DNA from: Bog-756 sp963713625
GTDB taxonomy: Bacteria; Actinomycetota; Acidimicrobiia; Acidimicrobiales; RAAP-2
Length of the DNA: 64,000 nt
Direction of reading: 5' to 3'
Assembly (NCBI GenBank): GCA_963713625.1
Contig: CAVQMN010000008.1
Span: forward strand, 124,001 to 188,000
Shown here in pieces: positions 38,520-49,081 of the stretch (its first letter is position 1; the number at the start of each line of letters is the position of its first letter). The notes beneath the pieces were generated by a model. It did no database searches. It had not been told where the DNA came from and was given only the letters and a program-made list of their open reading frames with translations. The translations under genes were made by a program, and so were the position numbers.

Positions 38520-39755
38520 CGGCGCCACCCTCGGTCGCCACCAGGTCCAGTACCCGTGCCAAGGTGGCCAGCGCCCGGTCGATCTCCGCATCGGAGACCA
38601 ACAAGGATGGGGCCAGCCGCAGGACATCGGCCGCTGGTGCGTTGACAATCAGACCGCCTTCCAGCGCCAGGCGGCAGGCGTCGACCGCGAACGGCCCGGT
38701 GAGGACGGCGGCCACCAGGAGGCCTTCGCCGCGCACCGAAGCCACCCCGGTGAGTTCGGCCAGCCCGGTCTTCAGCCTGGCCCCGGCGGCGCGGGCCCGG
38801 GCCGGGACGTCCTCGGACTCCATGACGGCGAGGGTGGCCCGGGCCGCCGACATGGCCAACGGCTGTCCCCCGAACGTGCTGCCGTGGTCACCGGGCACGA
38901 AGGCCGCGGCCACCTCGGCCCGGGCCCAACACGCCCCCACCGGCATGCCGTTGCCCAGGGCCTTGGCCATGGTCACGATGTCGGGTTCCACACCGAGGTG
39001 CTGAAAGCCGAACCAGCGTCCGGTACGCCCGAGGCCGGTCTGGACCTCGTCCACGATCAACAGGATGTCGCGGTCGGTGCACAGCTGGCGGAGGCCGGTC
39101 AGGTAGTCCGACGAAGGCACCACCACTCCGGCTTCGCCCAGGATGGGCTCGACCATGACGGCCGCCACCCGTGTCGGGTCGCACGCCGCGTCCATGGCTT
39201 CGAGGTCGTCGAACGGCACATGGTCGAAACCTTCAGGGAGGGGCTTGAACGGCTCCTGCTTCGCAGGCTGACCGGTGGCGGCCAGGGTGGCCAGTGTCCG
39301 CCCGTGGAACGCGTCCCAGGTGCAGACCACGGCGAACCGGCCGGGGCCGGCCCACCGACGGGCCAGCTTGAGCGCGCACTCGTTGGCTTCCGCGCCCGAG
39401 TTCCCGAAGAACACCTGGCCCCCGGCGCGTTCGGTGCCGCCGCCGATGAGCCGATCCAGGGTCACCGCCACCTCGGGGCCGACCGTGTTTCCGAACAGGT
39501 TCGACACGTGGGAGAGGGTCCGGACCTGGCCGGCCACGGCTTCGGCCACCGCCGGGTGGGCGTGGCCCAGCGAGGTCACCGCCAGTCCCGAGAGGAAGTC
39601 GAGATACGCCTGGCCCGAGGTGTCGAACAGCACCGAGCCTTCGCCCCGCACGAAGGTCACCGTCGGTTCGGCGTAGTTGTGCATGAGGGCTGAGCGGTCG
39701 ACACCACCGTCGGCGGAGCCCGCCCCGGTCTGGACACCGACTGGTCCGGATCCGC

Positions 39756-39759
<4 letters not shown>
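38509..39759 (-). CDS. argD: Acetylornithine aminotransferase
   Basis: PLP enzyme converting N-acetylglutamate semialdehyde to N-acetylornithine; 416 residues. Key segments are NSGAEANECALKLAR, the PLP Asp in IVDEVQTGLGRTG and the Schiff-base Lys in DIVTMAKALGNGMP. The ATG at 39759 overlaps the argB stop (ATGA). Confidence 0.96.
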
Positions 39760-40684
<925 letters not shown>

Positions 40685-40688
<4 letters not shown>

Positions 40689-41854
40689 GAGGTCGTCCGG
40701 TTCTCGTCGATGTACCCGTGGCCGAGGTCGACCCCCATGACCACGCCGTCGCCGTCGGCCAGACCCAGCCGACAGTGGATGTCGATCATGGACCCGGCCA
40801 GGTGCCCGGCCACCGCCGCCTCGTCGTGGACGGCGGCCATCCCGTTCCGGCACACGGTGGTCCCCCCGTAGGCGATCTCCAGGCGGTCCATGTCGAAGTC
40901 GACGCCCGCCGATCCGAGGTCGCTGGCCACCCGGCCCCAGTAGGGATCCTCACCGTTGAGCGAGCACTTGACCAAGAGGGAGTCGGCCACCTGGCGCGCC
41001 GCCCGGTGGGCGTCGCCGTCGGACCGGGCTCCGGTCACCCGCACCTGGAAGATCTTCGAGGCGCCCTCGGCGTCGGCCAGCATCTGCCCGGCCAGGGTGG
41101 AACAGGCCTCGGTCACCGCGTCCACCACCACATTGGGGTCGCCCGGCCCGGCCCGGCCCGAGGCCATGAGGATCACCGTGTCGTTGGTCGAGGTGCAGCC
41201 GTCCACGGTCATCGAATTGAACGAGTCGCGGACGGCGATGCGCAACAGGTCGGCCAACGGGCCCGGTTCGATGGCGGCATCAGTGGTGAGGAAGGCCAGC
41301 ATGGTGGCCATGTCCGGTGCCAGCATGCCCGCGCCCTTGGCCATGCCGGCCACGACAAAGGTGGGATAGTCGATCAACACCTCTTTGCGCCCCGAATCCG
41401 TGGTGAGGATGCCGGTGGCCGCCTCCTCCGCGGCCAGAGCCGAATCCGAACGGGCCGCCACCAGCGCAGGAATCCCGCGCTCGATCGGCCCCATGGGCAA
41501 GGGGATGCCGATGAGACCGGTGGAGCACACGAGGACCTGATCGGTCGGCACTCCGAGGCCGGCCGCGGCCAGCTCACACATCCGAGAGGCGTCGGCCCGC
41601 CCCTGGGCACCGGTGGCCGCGTTGGCGTTGCCGCTGCTGACCACGATGGCCGCGGCCCGGCCGCCGGTGCTCCGGAGGTGGTCGCGGCTGACCTGGACCG
41701 GCGCGGCGGCGGCCAGATTGGAGGTGAAGGTGGCCGCGGTGGGCACGGCGACACCGTCCGACGTGGCCACCAGGGCCAGGTCGAGGGCGCCGGAGGCCTT
41801 GATCCCGGCGGCCAGTCCCGCAGCGCTGAACCCCCCGGGGGCGGTGATGCTCAT
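40685..41854 (-). CDS. argJ: Bifunctional ornithine acetyltransferase/N-acetylglutamate synthase
   Basis: Recycles the acetyl group from N-acetylornithine to glutamate; 389 residues. The autocleavage site lies in KGAGMLAPDMATMLAF, between Ala and Thr near residue 190, giving the two chains of the mature enzyme. The C-terminal GHGYIDENRTTS is typical. The ATG at 41854 overlaps the argC stop (ATGA). Confidence 0.96.
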
Positions 41855-42915
41855 GGGTAGACCCCGGCCAGGGGCAGCCCGGAACCCTCGTCCAGGCCCA
41901 GCGCCAGGTTGGCGCACTGCACGGCCTGTCCCGACGCCCCTTTGATCAGATTGTCGATGGCGCCCATGGCCAGGACCCACCCGGTGCGCTCGTCCACCCG
42001 CACGGTGACGTGGGCACAGTTGGAGCCGCTGGTCGCCTTGGTCGACGGGGGATCATCGGTGACCACCACGAAGCGCTCACCGTCGTAGGCCTGATGGAGG
42101 ATGTCCATGGCGTCGGCGGTGGTGACGCCGCCCGCCCCGCCGGCCGCCGGTGCCGTCCGGCCGTAACAGGTGGCCAGAATGCCCCGGACCATGGGGGCCA
42201 GGTGGGGCGTGAACAGCACCGGGGTGCCGAGGCTCTGCTCCATCTCGGCCGTGTGCCGGTGGTCGAGCAGGCCGTAGGCCACGAAATCCTCGTCCACCGA
42301 ACCGAAGTGAAGGTGCTCGGCCGCGGCCCGCCCCGCCCCCGAGACGCCGCTGGCAGCATCGATGATGAGCGGCGCCACCGCTCGACCTGTGGATCCGGAT
42401 GTCTCCGGCACATCGACCACGCCGGACCGGACCAGCGGCCACAGGGCCAGGGTGGCCGCAGTGGGATAGCAGCCCGGGGCCGCGATCAGCCGGGCGTCCA
42501 CCAGTTCCTCCCGGTGGAGCTCGGGCAAGCCGTACACGAACGAGTCGAGCAGGTCGGGTGCGGCGTGGTCGGATCCGTACCAGGTCGGGTACAGCGACGG
42601 GTCGTGCAACCGGAAGTCGGCGGCCAGGTCGACGATCAGCCCCACCGCCGGGTTCAGCTCGGGGACCAGCTGTTGGGACCGACCATGGGGAAGGGCCAGG
42701 AAGACGACGTCCAGTCCGTCCAGCTCGGACACCTCGGTGGCCGAGTACGACAAGTCCGGATAGGACGCGGCCAACGACGGGGTGTGCCGGGCCACCGACT
42801 CGCCCCGGTGTTCTCCGGCGGTGGCCACGGCCACCTCCAGGTCGGGGTGTCCCGCGCACAGGCGGAGCAGCTCCACGCCGGCATAGCCCGAGGCTCCGAC
42901 CACACCGACTTTCAT
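41851..42915 (-). CDS. argC: N-acetyl-gamma-glutamyl-phosphate reductase
   Basis: NADPH-dependent reductase and first gene of the arg operon; 354 residues. The nucleotide-binding start is MKVGVVGASGYAGVELLRL and the catalytic Cys is in APGCYPTAA near residue 150. ATG 42915 begins the Rossmann strand. The promoter with ARG boxes lies 90-125 bp upstream. Confidence 0.96.
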   Translation of the reverse strand: MKVGVVGASGYAGVELLRLCAGHPDLEVAVATAGEHRGESVARHTPSLAASYPDLSYSATEVSELDGLDVVFLALPHGRSQQLVPELNPAVGLIVDLAADFRLHDPSLYPTWYGSDHAAPDLLDSFVYGLPELHREELVDARLIAAPGCYPTAATLALWPLVRSGVVDVPETSGSTGRAVAPLIIDAASGVSGAGRAAAEHLHFGSVDEDFVAYGLLDHRHTAEMEQSLGTPVLFTPHLAPMVRGILATCYGRTAPAAGGAGGVTTADAMDILHQAYDGERFVVVTDDPPSTKATSGSNCAHVTVRVDERTGWVLAMGAIDNLIKGASGQAVQCANLALGLDEGSGLPLAGVYP

Positions 42916-43005
42916 GTCAGACCGTTCATCGTGACGTCTCCGTGCTGTCCGCCGGCCAGGCGGCGTGCCGTTTGTCCGGCAAGCCGGGCGGCTCCGGGTT
43001 TGTCC

Positions 43006-43039
43006 TGCAAGTATATTCACAACTCTGCATGCTTATTCA
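43006..43039 (-). promoter_or_regulatory. Tandem ARG boxes over the argC promoter
   Basis: Two sites on the minus strand, TGAATAAGCATGCA (43039-43026) and TGAATATACTTGCA (43019-43006), match the ArgR/AhrC operator TGAATAAAAATTCA at about 12 and 10 of 14 positions. They start 20 bp apart, one helical phase. A possible -35 TTGAAT (43040-43035) and -10 TATACT (43015-43010) overlap them, 19 bp apart, so ArgR bound here would block RNA polymerase. The rest of 42916-43227 shows nothing else recognisable. Confidence 0.75.
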
Positions 43040-43227
43040 ACCAGGGACAGGCCACGACCCCGCACGGGGAGGCCTCGTGCACCACACCCCCCGGAGCGGG
43101 GACCCTTGACTCCCCCGCCACCCCTCGGTACGGTCAGCGTCAGCTTCTGTCGCGTCATCCCGGCTCGCCGATCACAGGGAGACAGCTGGCTCGGACGGCC
43201 CCACCGCTCGACCCTCGGGAGCGCCCC

Positions 43228-43668
43228 GTGCCGCCGGAACCCCATTACCGCTTGTCGCCGCCACCCGGCGCCGCCACCGACCGGCACGAGGAGCCGTTCG
43301 ACTCCGAGTCGAGTCGAGCGCTCCTCGATGCCCTGCTCGGCCGCCTGCCCGAGTTCGTGCCCGCCTATCTGGCCCTGGCCGACGCGTGCGACGACGATCC
43401 GGGCGAGGCGGCCGTATTCGTCGAGTTGGCCGATTTCGTCGCCGACCGCCTGGACCTCGTCGAAACCGGGCGCGCCGTGCTCGAACGGGCCCTCGCCCTC
43501 ATCGAAGCGCAACTCGACGGTGCCGCCCGGCCCGACCGGGCCGCCGACCTGATCGGCCTGGCGTTCTTCGACTCCTTCTCACCCGAGAACCGCCGCTGTC
43601 TGGTCCCGTGGCTGGGCCCGCGTTCACTGGCCACCCTCGAATCCCTCGACGGGCCCGACGACGGCTGA
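43228..43668 (+). CDS. Hypothetical acidic protein
   Basis: Protein of 146 residues, not recognised. It is helical and acidic, with SSRALLDALLGRLPEFVPAYLALADAC and FVELADFVADRLDLVE in the middle (landmarks quoted in part) and SPENRRCLVPWLGPRSLATLE near the end. No signal peptide or membrane segment. GTG 43228 has GGGAG 8 bases upstream. It is divergent from argC and convergent with pheT; frame continuity and codon pattern support coding. Confidence 0.6.
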   Translation: MPPEPHYRLSPPPGAATDRHEEPFDSESSRALLDALLGRLPEFVPAYLALADACDDDPGEAAVFVELADFVADRLDLVETGRAVLERALALIEAQLDGAARPDRAADLIGLAFFDSFSPENRRCLVPWLGPRSLATLESLDGPDDG

Positions 43669-43681
43669 GCGCCGTCGGCGC

Positions 43682-43704
43682 GACCGGGCTCAGTCCACCC
43701 GGTC
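43682..43704. terminator. Hairpin between convergent genes
   Basis: GACCGGG and CCCGGTC form a perfect 7-bp stem with a 9-base loop, between the stop codons of the hypothetical gene (+) and pheT (-). No T run follows on either strand, so a terminator role is inferred from position. Confidence 0.5.
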
Positions 43705-43735
43705 GTGCCGACCGGCGCTGGCCGGGCCCGTGGCG

Positions 43736-46321
43736 TCAGCGGAGTCGGGCGCCATGACCAGCCACCACCGCGTCGATGCAGGTCGACCGCAGCCCAGCCA
43801 TCTCCTCGTCGGTCAGGGTGCGGTCGAGGGCACTGAACCGCAGCCTGAAGGCCAGGCTCCGCGTCCCGACGTCCACCGAGGGCCCGCGGTACACGTCGAA
43901 CAGTTCGACCGACTCCAGCAGCTCGCCGCCCGCCCGACGCAGGGCACGTTCGACCGATCCGGCGGGAACCGACTCGTCGACCACGAAGGCCAGGTCGATG
44001 TCCGACGAGGGGAATCGGGTCACCGGCCGCGCCTCATCCGGCCGACGGGGCACCCGGACCCGATCGAGGAGGATCCCGATGTCGAGATCGATCCAACCCA
44101 ACCGCCGGGGACGCCCGTCGGGGTTGAGCAGGCCGAGCTGACCCACCAACGAGGGATCCAGCTCCCCGATGGCTCCGAGCTCGGTGCCACGTTCGGCCGC
44201 ATCGCCGCCCGGTACGGAGATGACACTCGACACCGAGGCCGAGCGATGGGAGTGGAGAGCCCCGGCCACCGGGCCGAGGTTCGACAGATCGCCCAGCAGC
44301 CAGTCGCCGATTCTGAGCGCCTCGGCGACAGCCCGCCAGGCGGCCACCGCCGTCCAGGCGTCGTCCCCGTCGGCGGCCAGGATGGCGCACAGGCGCTCGG
44401 CCGTCGCCGCCGACGGGCCGGCCGCCGCACCGTCCGACGGGCCGTCGGCCATGCGGAACACGCTTCCCACCTCGAACAACCGCACCGCCCCCTGGCGTCG
44501 GTCGGTGTTGTAGATGACCGTCCGGATCAGTCCGGGAGCCATCGACGACCGGAGGAAGCGTTCGGCGTCGACCAGGGGATTGGTCACCTCCACGAAAGGG
44601 GGATCGAAGCCGGCGGCCAGCTGGTCGAGCTCGCTCACGAAGGTGGTGGTCCACACTTCCTGGCACCCGAGCCCGCACAGCACGTCCTTCAGCAGCCGTC
44701 GATCGCGCTGGTAGGCGGTGAGACGACCCGGCTGTGGCCATGACGGCGTCCGGCGGGTGATCCGCGAGTAGCCGTAGGTGCGGGCCACCTCTTCGGCGAT
44801 GTCCGCCTCACCCACCGGTGCGGGCCGGATGTCGGGTCGGAAGGTGGGCACGGTGACGTGGAGTGCTGCCCCGTCCCCGGAGGCCTCGGGCACGGCTTCG
44901 ATGCCCAGCGGAGCCAGCAGGTCGACCACCGCACCGCCGCTCAGGTCGGTGCCGAGCAGGGCGTTGATCCTCGACGTTCTGACATCGAGTTGCACCGGTA
45001 CGGGAACCTGGCCCCGGATGTCGATCACTCCCCCGGCCACCGTCATTCCCGGACCCGCGGTCAGGGCCAGGAGCTCGCAGAAGCGCGTGGCCGCCCGGTC
45101 GATGCCCGCCGGGTCGCAGCCCCGCTCGAATCGGGCGGACGCCTCGGTCCGCAGGCCCAGACGCTTCGACGTCCTGGCGATGGACATCGGATCGAAGTAG
45201 GCCGTCTCCAGGAGCACCCGCGACGTGGTCTCGGCGATCTCGGAGGAGGCGCCCCCCATCACGCCGCCAATGCCCACCGGTGATCCTTCGGCGTCGCAGA
45301 TGAGGCAGTCCTGCCCGGTGTCCCCCAGACCGGGGCCGGGCACGCCCAGGGTGCGCTCCACCCCGTCCAGGGTCACCAGCGTCTCGCCGGGACGGGCCCG
45401 CCGCACGATCAGGCCGTGGCCGGGAAGGCGGTCGAGATCGTAGGGGTGGGTGGGTTGCCCGAGCTCGAGCATCACGTAGTTGGAGGCATCGACGATGTTG
45501 TTGATGGGCCTCATACCGGCCAGGGTCAACCGCCGGGCCAGCCACGACGGCGACGGTGCGGAGCGGACACCGGTCACCACCCGGCAGGTCAGCCGCGGGC
45601 AGAGATCGAGGTCGTCGACCCGGGCGGTGGCCAGCGTGTCCACCGGGGCGTGTCCACTCCCGTCCGTTCCGGCGGCCCCGCCGCCACCCCCGGCTGCGGT
45701 GGCGGCCGCGGTGGCCGCGGCGACCGGGGGCAGATCGCCGGTGTCGGGGATGGCGAACGGGAGGCCCAGCCGGGCGGCCAGGTCCCGGGCCACGCCGGCG
45801 ACGCTCCACGCATCGGGCCGGTTGGCCTCGACGGCGATGTCGAAGATCACATCGGGCTCGATCCCGAGCACCTCGGTCAGGTGTCGGCCCACCACCGCAC
45901 CCCCGACCCCGTTGAGGCGCATGATCCCCTCGTGGTCGTCGGAGAGCTTGAGCTCCTGGCCCGAGCAGAGCATCCCGTTGGACACGACGCCCTTCATCTT
46001 GCGGCGCCCGATGGCGAACCCGCCGGGCAGGACCGCTCCGACCGGCGCCAGGGGGACCAGGTCACCCACCTCGAAGTTCCAGGCCCCGCACACCACCTCG
46101 ACCGGTCCGGTGCCGTCGTCGACCACCACCAGCCGGATCCGGTCGGCACCGGCGATGGGGTCGATCCGGTCGACCCGGACCACCACCACGTCGCCCAGTC
46201 CCTCGTTGACCAGCTCGGTCTCCTCCACCACCAGTCCGAGGTCGTCGAGCGCCTCGGCCAGGTCGGCCGGGTCCCCGTCGAACGGGGCGAAGTCTCGAAG
46301 CCACGAAAGCGGTACGCGCAC
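43736..46321 (-). CDS. pheT: Phenylalanyl-tRNA synthetase beta subunit
   Basis: Beta chain of the (alpha-beta)2 PheRS, 861 residues. It starts RVPLSWLRDFAPF; the EMAP/tRNA-binding domain, the B3/B4 editing domain (EANRPDAWSVAGVARDLA), the B5 region and the C-terminal anticodon-binding domain (VELFDVYRG, RLRFSALDRTLTDEE) are in order. An Ala/Gly-rich insertion (~residues 202-240) lies between tRNA-binding and B3/B4 regions and is probably a flexible loop. It follows pheS by 24 bp. Confidence 0.96.
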   Translation of the reverse strand: MRVPLSWLRDFAPFDGDPADLAEALDDLGLVVEETELVNEGLGDVVVVRVDRIDPIAGADRIRLVVVDDGTGPVEVVCGAWNFEVGDLVPLAPVGAVLPGGFAIGRRKMKGVVSNGMLCSGQELKLSDDHEGIMRLNGVGGAVVGRHLTEVLGIEPDVIFDIAVEANRPDAWSVAGVARDLAARLGLPFAIPDTGDLPPVAAATAAATAAGGGGGAAGTDGSGHAPVDTLATARVDDLDLCPRLTCRVVTGVRSAPSPSWLARRLTLAGMRPINNIVDASNYVMLELGQPTHPYDLDRLPGHGLIVRRARPGETLVTLDGVERTLGVPGPGLGDTGQDCLICDAEGSPVGIGGVMGGASSEIAETTSRVLLETAYFDPMSIARTSKRLGLRTEASARFERGCDPAGIDRAATRFCELLALTAGPGMTVAGGVIDIRGQVPVPVQLDVRTSRINALLGTDLSGGAVVDLLAPLGIEAVPEASGDGAALHVTVPTFRPDIRPAPVGEADIAEEVARTYGYSRITRRTPSWPQPGRLTAYQRDRRLLKDVLCGLGCQEVWTTTFVSELDQLAAGFDPPFVEVTNPLVDAERFLRSSMAPGLIRTVIYNTDRRQGAVRLFEVGSVFRMADGPSDGAAAGPSAATAERLCAILAADGDDAWTAVAAWRAVAEALRIGDWLLGDLSNLGPVAGALHSHRSASVSSVISVPGGDAAERGTELGAIGELDPSLVGQLGLLNPDGRPRRLGWIDLDIGILLDRVRVPRRPDEARPVTRFPSSDIDLAFVVDESVPAGSVERALRRAGGELLESVELFDVYRGPSVDVGTRSLAFRLRFSALDRTLTDEEMAGLRSTCIDAVVAGHGARLR

Positions 46322-46345
46322 GGCCTTCCCCTCAGAGCTGGTGCA

Positions 46346-47410
46346 TCAGAATTGACGCAGGAAGCGGATGTCGTTTTCGGTGAGGGCGCGCATGTCGGCG
46401 ATCTGATGGCGCATCTGTGCGCACCGGTCGATGCCGAAACCGAAGGCGAACCCGGTCCATTCCTCGGGGTCGATCCCCACCGCGCCGAAGACGGCCGGAT
46501 CGATCATGCCGCACCCCCCGAGCTCGATCCATCCGGTCTGCGAGCAGGTCCGGCACCCGGCGCCGTGGCAGATGGTGCAGGTGACCTCGAACTCCGCTGA
46601 CGGCTCGGTGAACGGGAAGTAGGCCGGGCGCAGGCGCGAGTGGATGTCAGGCCCGAAGTAGGCGGTGGTGAACACCTCGATGGTGCCGGCCAGATCGGCG
46701 AACGTGATCCCCTTGTCCACCACCAGCCCTTCGATCTGATGGAACACGGGAAGGTGGCGGGCATCGGGGGTGTCCCGCCGGTAGCAGCGCCCGGGCATGA
46801 CCGCATGCAGGGGTAGCCCGCCGTCGGTCACCGCGTTCTCCATGAGATGGATCTGCACCGGCGAGGTGTGGGTACGCAGCAGCGTGGACTCGGGTTGGCC
46901 CAGGTTGAGATAGAAGGTGTCCCACATGCTGCGGGCCGGGTGGGCCGGGGGGATGTTGAGGGCCCCGAAGTTGAACCAGTCGGTCTCGATCTCCGGGCCC
47001 TCGGCCACTTCGAATCCCATGCCCACGAAGACGTCCTCCAGTTCGTCGCGGGTGATGGAGACCAGATGGAGGTGACCGCGGAGCGGGGGCGACGTCTGCG
47101 ACCCGGCCACGAACTCGGTCAGGTCGATCCGATTCTCGGCCATCTCCCGGGCCAACTCCTCGGTGGCGATCTCGCTCCGCCTCCGCTCGATGAGGTCCTC
47201 GATGGTCGAGCGGGCCTCGTGCAGCCGCTTCCCGAGCTCCCGCCGATCGGCGGGATCGAGTGCGCCGAGGGCCCGGGACGCCTCGGCCAACGGCGACTTC
47301 TTGCCGGCCACCGAAGCGGTCACCTGGCGAATGGCCTCGGTCGAATCCGCGCCGGCCACCGCCACCCGGGCCTGTTCGACCAGTGCATCGATCTCGACAG
47401 GAGCGGTCAT
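46346..47410 (-). CDS. pheS: Phenylalanyl-tRNA synthetase alpha subunit
   Basis: Catalytic chain that charges tRNA-Phe, 354 residues. An N-terminal coiled coil (~60-110) is followed by class II motifs: HPARSMWDTFY (motif 1 region), RTHTSPVQIH and FHQIEGL (motif 2) and GFGIDRCAQMRH (motif 3). A zinc-type insert CxxCxGxGCxxCxxTGW occurs near residue 290, as in many bacterial PheS. The ATG at 47410 overlaps the preceding methyltransferase stop (ATGA). Confidence 0.96.
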   Translation of the reverse strand: MTAPVEIDALVEQARVAVAGADSTEAIRQVTASVAGKKSPLAEASRALGALDPADRRELGKRLHEARSTIEDLIERRRSEIATEELAREMAENRIDLTEFVAGSQTSPPLRGHLHLVSITRDELEDVFVGMGFEVAEGPEIETDWFNFGALNIPPAHPARSMWDTFYLNLGQPESTLLRTHTSPVQIHLMENAVTDGGLPLHAVMPGRCYRRDTPDARHLPVFHQIEGLVVDKGITFADLAGTIEVFTTAYFGPDIHSRLRPAYFPFTEPSAEFEVTCTICHGAGCRTCSQTGWIELGGCGMIDPAVFGAVGIDPEEWTGFAFGFGIDRCAQMRHQIADMRALTENDIRFLRQF

Positions 47411-48330
47411 CGGGCGTCGACCCCGGTTCCTCCCCCGGCCTGCTCCCCCGGCGTCCCCGGTGACCCGATCATGCCCGGCATCGTAGGACGCGTGGCGCCG
47501 CCGTCCGGTGAGGCCCACCTTCCCCCACCTCGGAGGCGACGCTGGCGGAGCGCCTCGAAGCACACCACGGCGGCCGAGATGCTGACATTGAGCGACTCCG
47601 CCCGGCCGAACATCGGGATCGAAATCCCCACGTCCAACTGGGCCCTCACCGGCCCACTCAGCCCCGAGGCCTCGTTGCCGAAGACCACCGCCACCCGCTG
47701 GTGCCAGTCGAAGGCCGAGTAGTCGGCGCCTCCCCGGACCTCGGTCCCGACGATCGTCATTCCCCATTCCTTCAGCGACCCGAGAACGGCGGCCGGGTCC
47801 CCGCCCACCACCAGTGGGGTGTGGAAGATCGAACCCGCCGACGCCCGCACGGTCTTCGGATTGGTGGGGTCGACGGTTCCGTCGCAACAGACCACGGCGT
47901 CGACCCCGGCGGCATCGGCCGTTCGGATCATGGTGCCCGCGTTGCCCGGATCACGCACATCGACGCACACCACGACCATGGATGCGTCCCCGAGCCCCGA
48001 GAGGCTGGCCGGGGCGAACCCCACCACGGCCACGATGGGCTGGGGCGTGACCGTGTCCGAAATCCGCTCGATGACCCCGGGGGCGAGGTCGAAGATCCGG
48101 ACACCGGTGGCATAGACCCGCTCGACCACCGCGGCCACCGAGGCGTTGGCCCGCCCTTCGGGGGCCACGTAGACCGACTCGATGGGCGCCCCCGAATCCA
48201 GCGCCATCGACAACAGTTCGGCACCCTCCACCACCAGCGCGTGCTCCGATTCGCGCAGGTTGCGCTTGCGCAGCAGCTGGCGGACCCGGCGGACCCGGTG
48301 GTGGGTGAAGGCGAGTCCGGTCTGGCTCAG
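47407..48330 (-). CDS. SpoU-family RNA 2'-O-methyltransferase with CTG start
   Basis: TrmH/SpoU methyltransferase of ~307 residues that methylates ribose in rRNA or tRNA. The N-terminal substrate-binding domain begins VRRVRQLLRKRNLRESEHAL and leads to VVEGAELL. The knotted SAM domain has DVRDPGNAGTMIRTADAAG, FGNEASGLS and SIPMFGRAESLNVSISAAV. No ATG, GTG or TTG is available near the conserved N-terminus; the CTG at 48330 overlaps the rplT stop as CTGA and is the best start. A Gly/Pro-rich tail ends the protein. The position between rplT and pheS is common in actinobacteria. Confidence 0.88.
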   Translation of the reverse strand: MSQTGLAFTHHRVRRVRQLLRKRNLRESEHALVVEGAELLSMALDSGAPIESVYVAPEGRANASVAAVVERVYATGVRIFDLAPGVIERISDTVTPQPIVAVVGFAPASLSGLGDASMVVVCVDVRDPGNAGTMIRTADAAGVDAVVCCDGTVDPTNPKTVRASAGSIFHTPLVVGGDPAAVLGSLKEWGMTIVGTEVRGGADYSAFDWHQRVAVVFGNEASGLSGPVRAQLDVGISIPMFGRAESLNVSISAAVVCFEALRQRRLRGGGRWASPDGGATRPTMPGMIGSPGTPGEQAGGGTGVDAR

Positions 48331-48713
48331 GAACCGGCCTCTGCGGTCGCCGGGGCACTGGCCAAGGCGTCGGTAGCCACCTGCACCAGTGAGGCGAAGG
48401 CCTCGGGCTCGGTCACCGCCAGGTCGGCGAGCACCTTGCGGTCGACCTCGACGTCGGCCCGGTGCAGACCGGCGATGAAGCGGCTGTAGCTGGTTCCGTT
48501 GAGCCGGGCGGCGGCGTTGATCCGCTGGATCCACAGCTGCCGGAAATCGCCCTTGCGGGCACGACGGTCCCGATAGGCGTACTGCATCGAATGCATGACC
48601 TGCTCGTTGGCCGCGCGGAATGAACGGCTCTTGTTGCCGTAGTAACCCTGCGCCTGCTCGAGAACGGCGCGATGGTGCTTCTTGGCGTGTACTGCGCGCT
48701 TGACACGGGCCAT
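48327..48713 (-). CDS. rplT: Ribosomal protein bL20
   Basis: Large-subunit assembly protein, 128 residues, slightly longer than usual because of an Ala-rich tail. The start ARVKRAVHAKKHHR and QGYYGNKSRSFRAANEQV are diagnostic. ATG 48713 has GAAAAGGAG upstream. In many bacteria L20 also represses this operon by binding its leader or mRNA. Confidence 0.98.
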   Translation of the reverse strand: MARVKRAVHAKKHHRAVLEQAQGYYGNKSRSFRAANEQVMHSMQYAYRDRRARKGDFRQLWIQRINAAARLNGTSYSRFIAGLHRADVEVDRKVLADLAVTEPEAFASLVQVATDALASAPATAEAGS

Positions 48714-48886
48714 GAGTGACTCCTTTTCGTGAGTGGGCCTGATCGGAAACTGTGAACTGAACGCCGGATGGCGACGGGCCGTCGGGCGATCGGTGAGACG
48801 GTGCGCCCGCATGACCACGCGGGCAAGAGGCGGTTCCGCCAGCCGCCGGTTGCGGCACCCGCCGGGGAGGCGGGGCCGCGTCGGTA

Positions 48887-49081
48887 TTACCGGCCGAGCA
48901 TGCGCTTGACCTGGCGGACGTCGCCCGGGGCGAAATCGGTCTCGCGACCGAGGCGCCGCTTGCGGACACTGGACTTGCCCTCCAACAGGTGGGAGCGGAA
49001 TGCCTTCCGACGACGAAGTCGGCCCGTCCCGGTCACCTTGATCCGTTTGCGGGCCCCGCTGTCAGTTTTCATCTTTGGCAT
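48887..49081 (-). CDS. rpmI: Ribosomal protein bL35
   Basis: Small basic large-subunit protein, 64 residues: PKMKTDSGARKRIKVTGTG at the start and RQVKRMLGR at the end. Its ATG at 49081 lies 20 bases inside the 3' end of infC, so translation is likely coupled. Confidence 0.97.
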   Translation of the reverse strand: MPKMKTDSGARKRIKVTGTGRLRRRKAFRSHLLEGKSSVRKRRLGRETDFAPGDVRQVKRMLGR

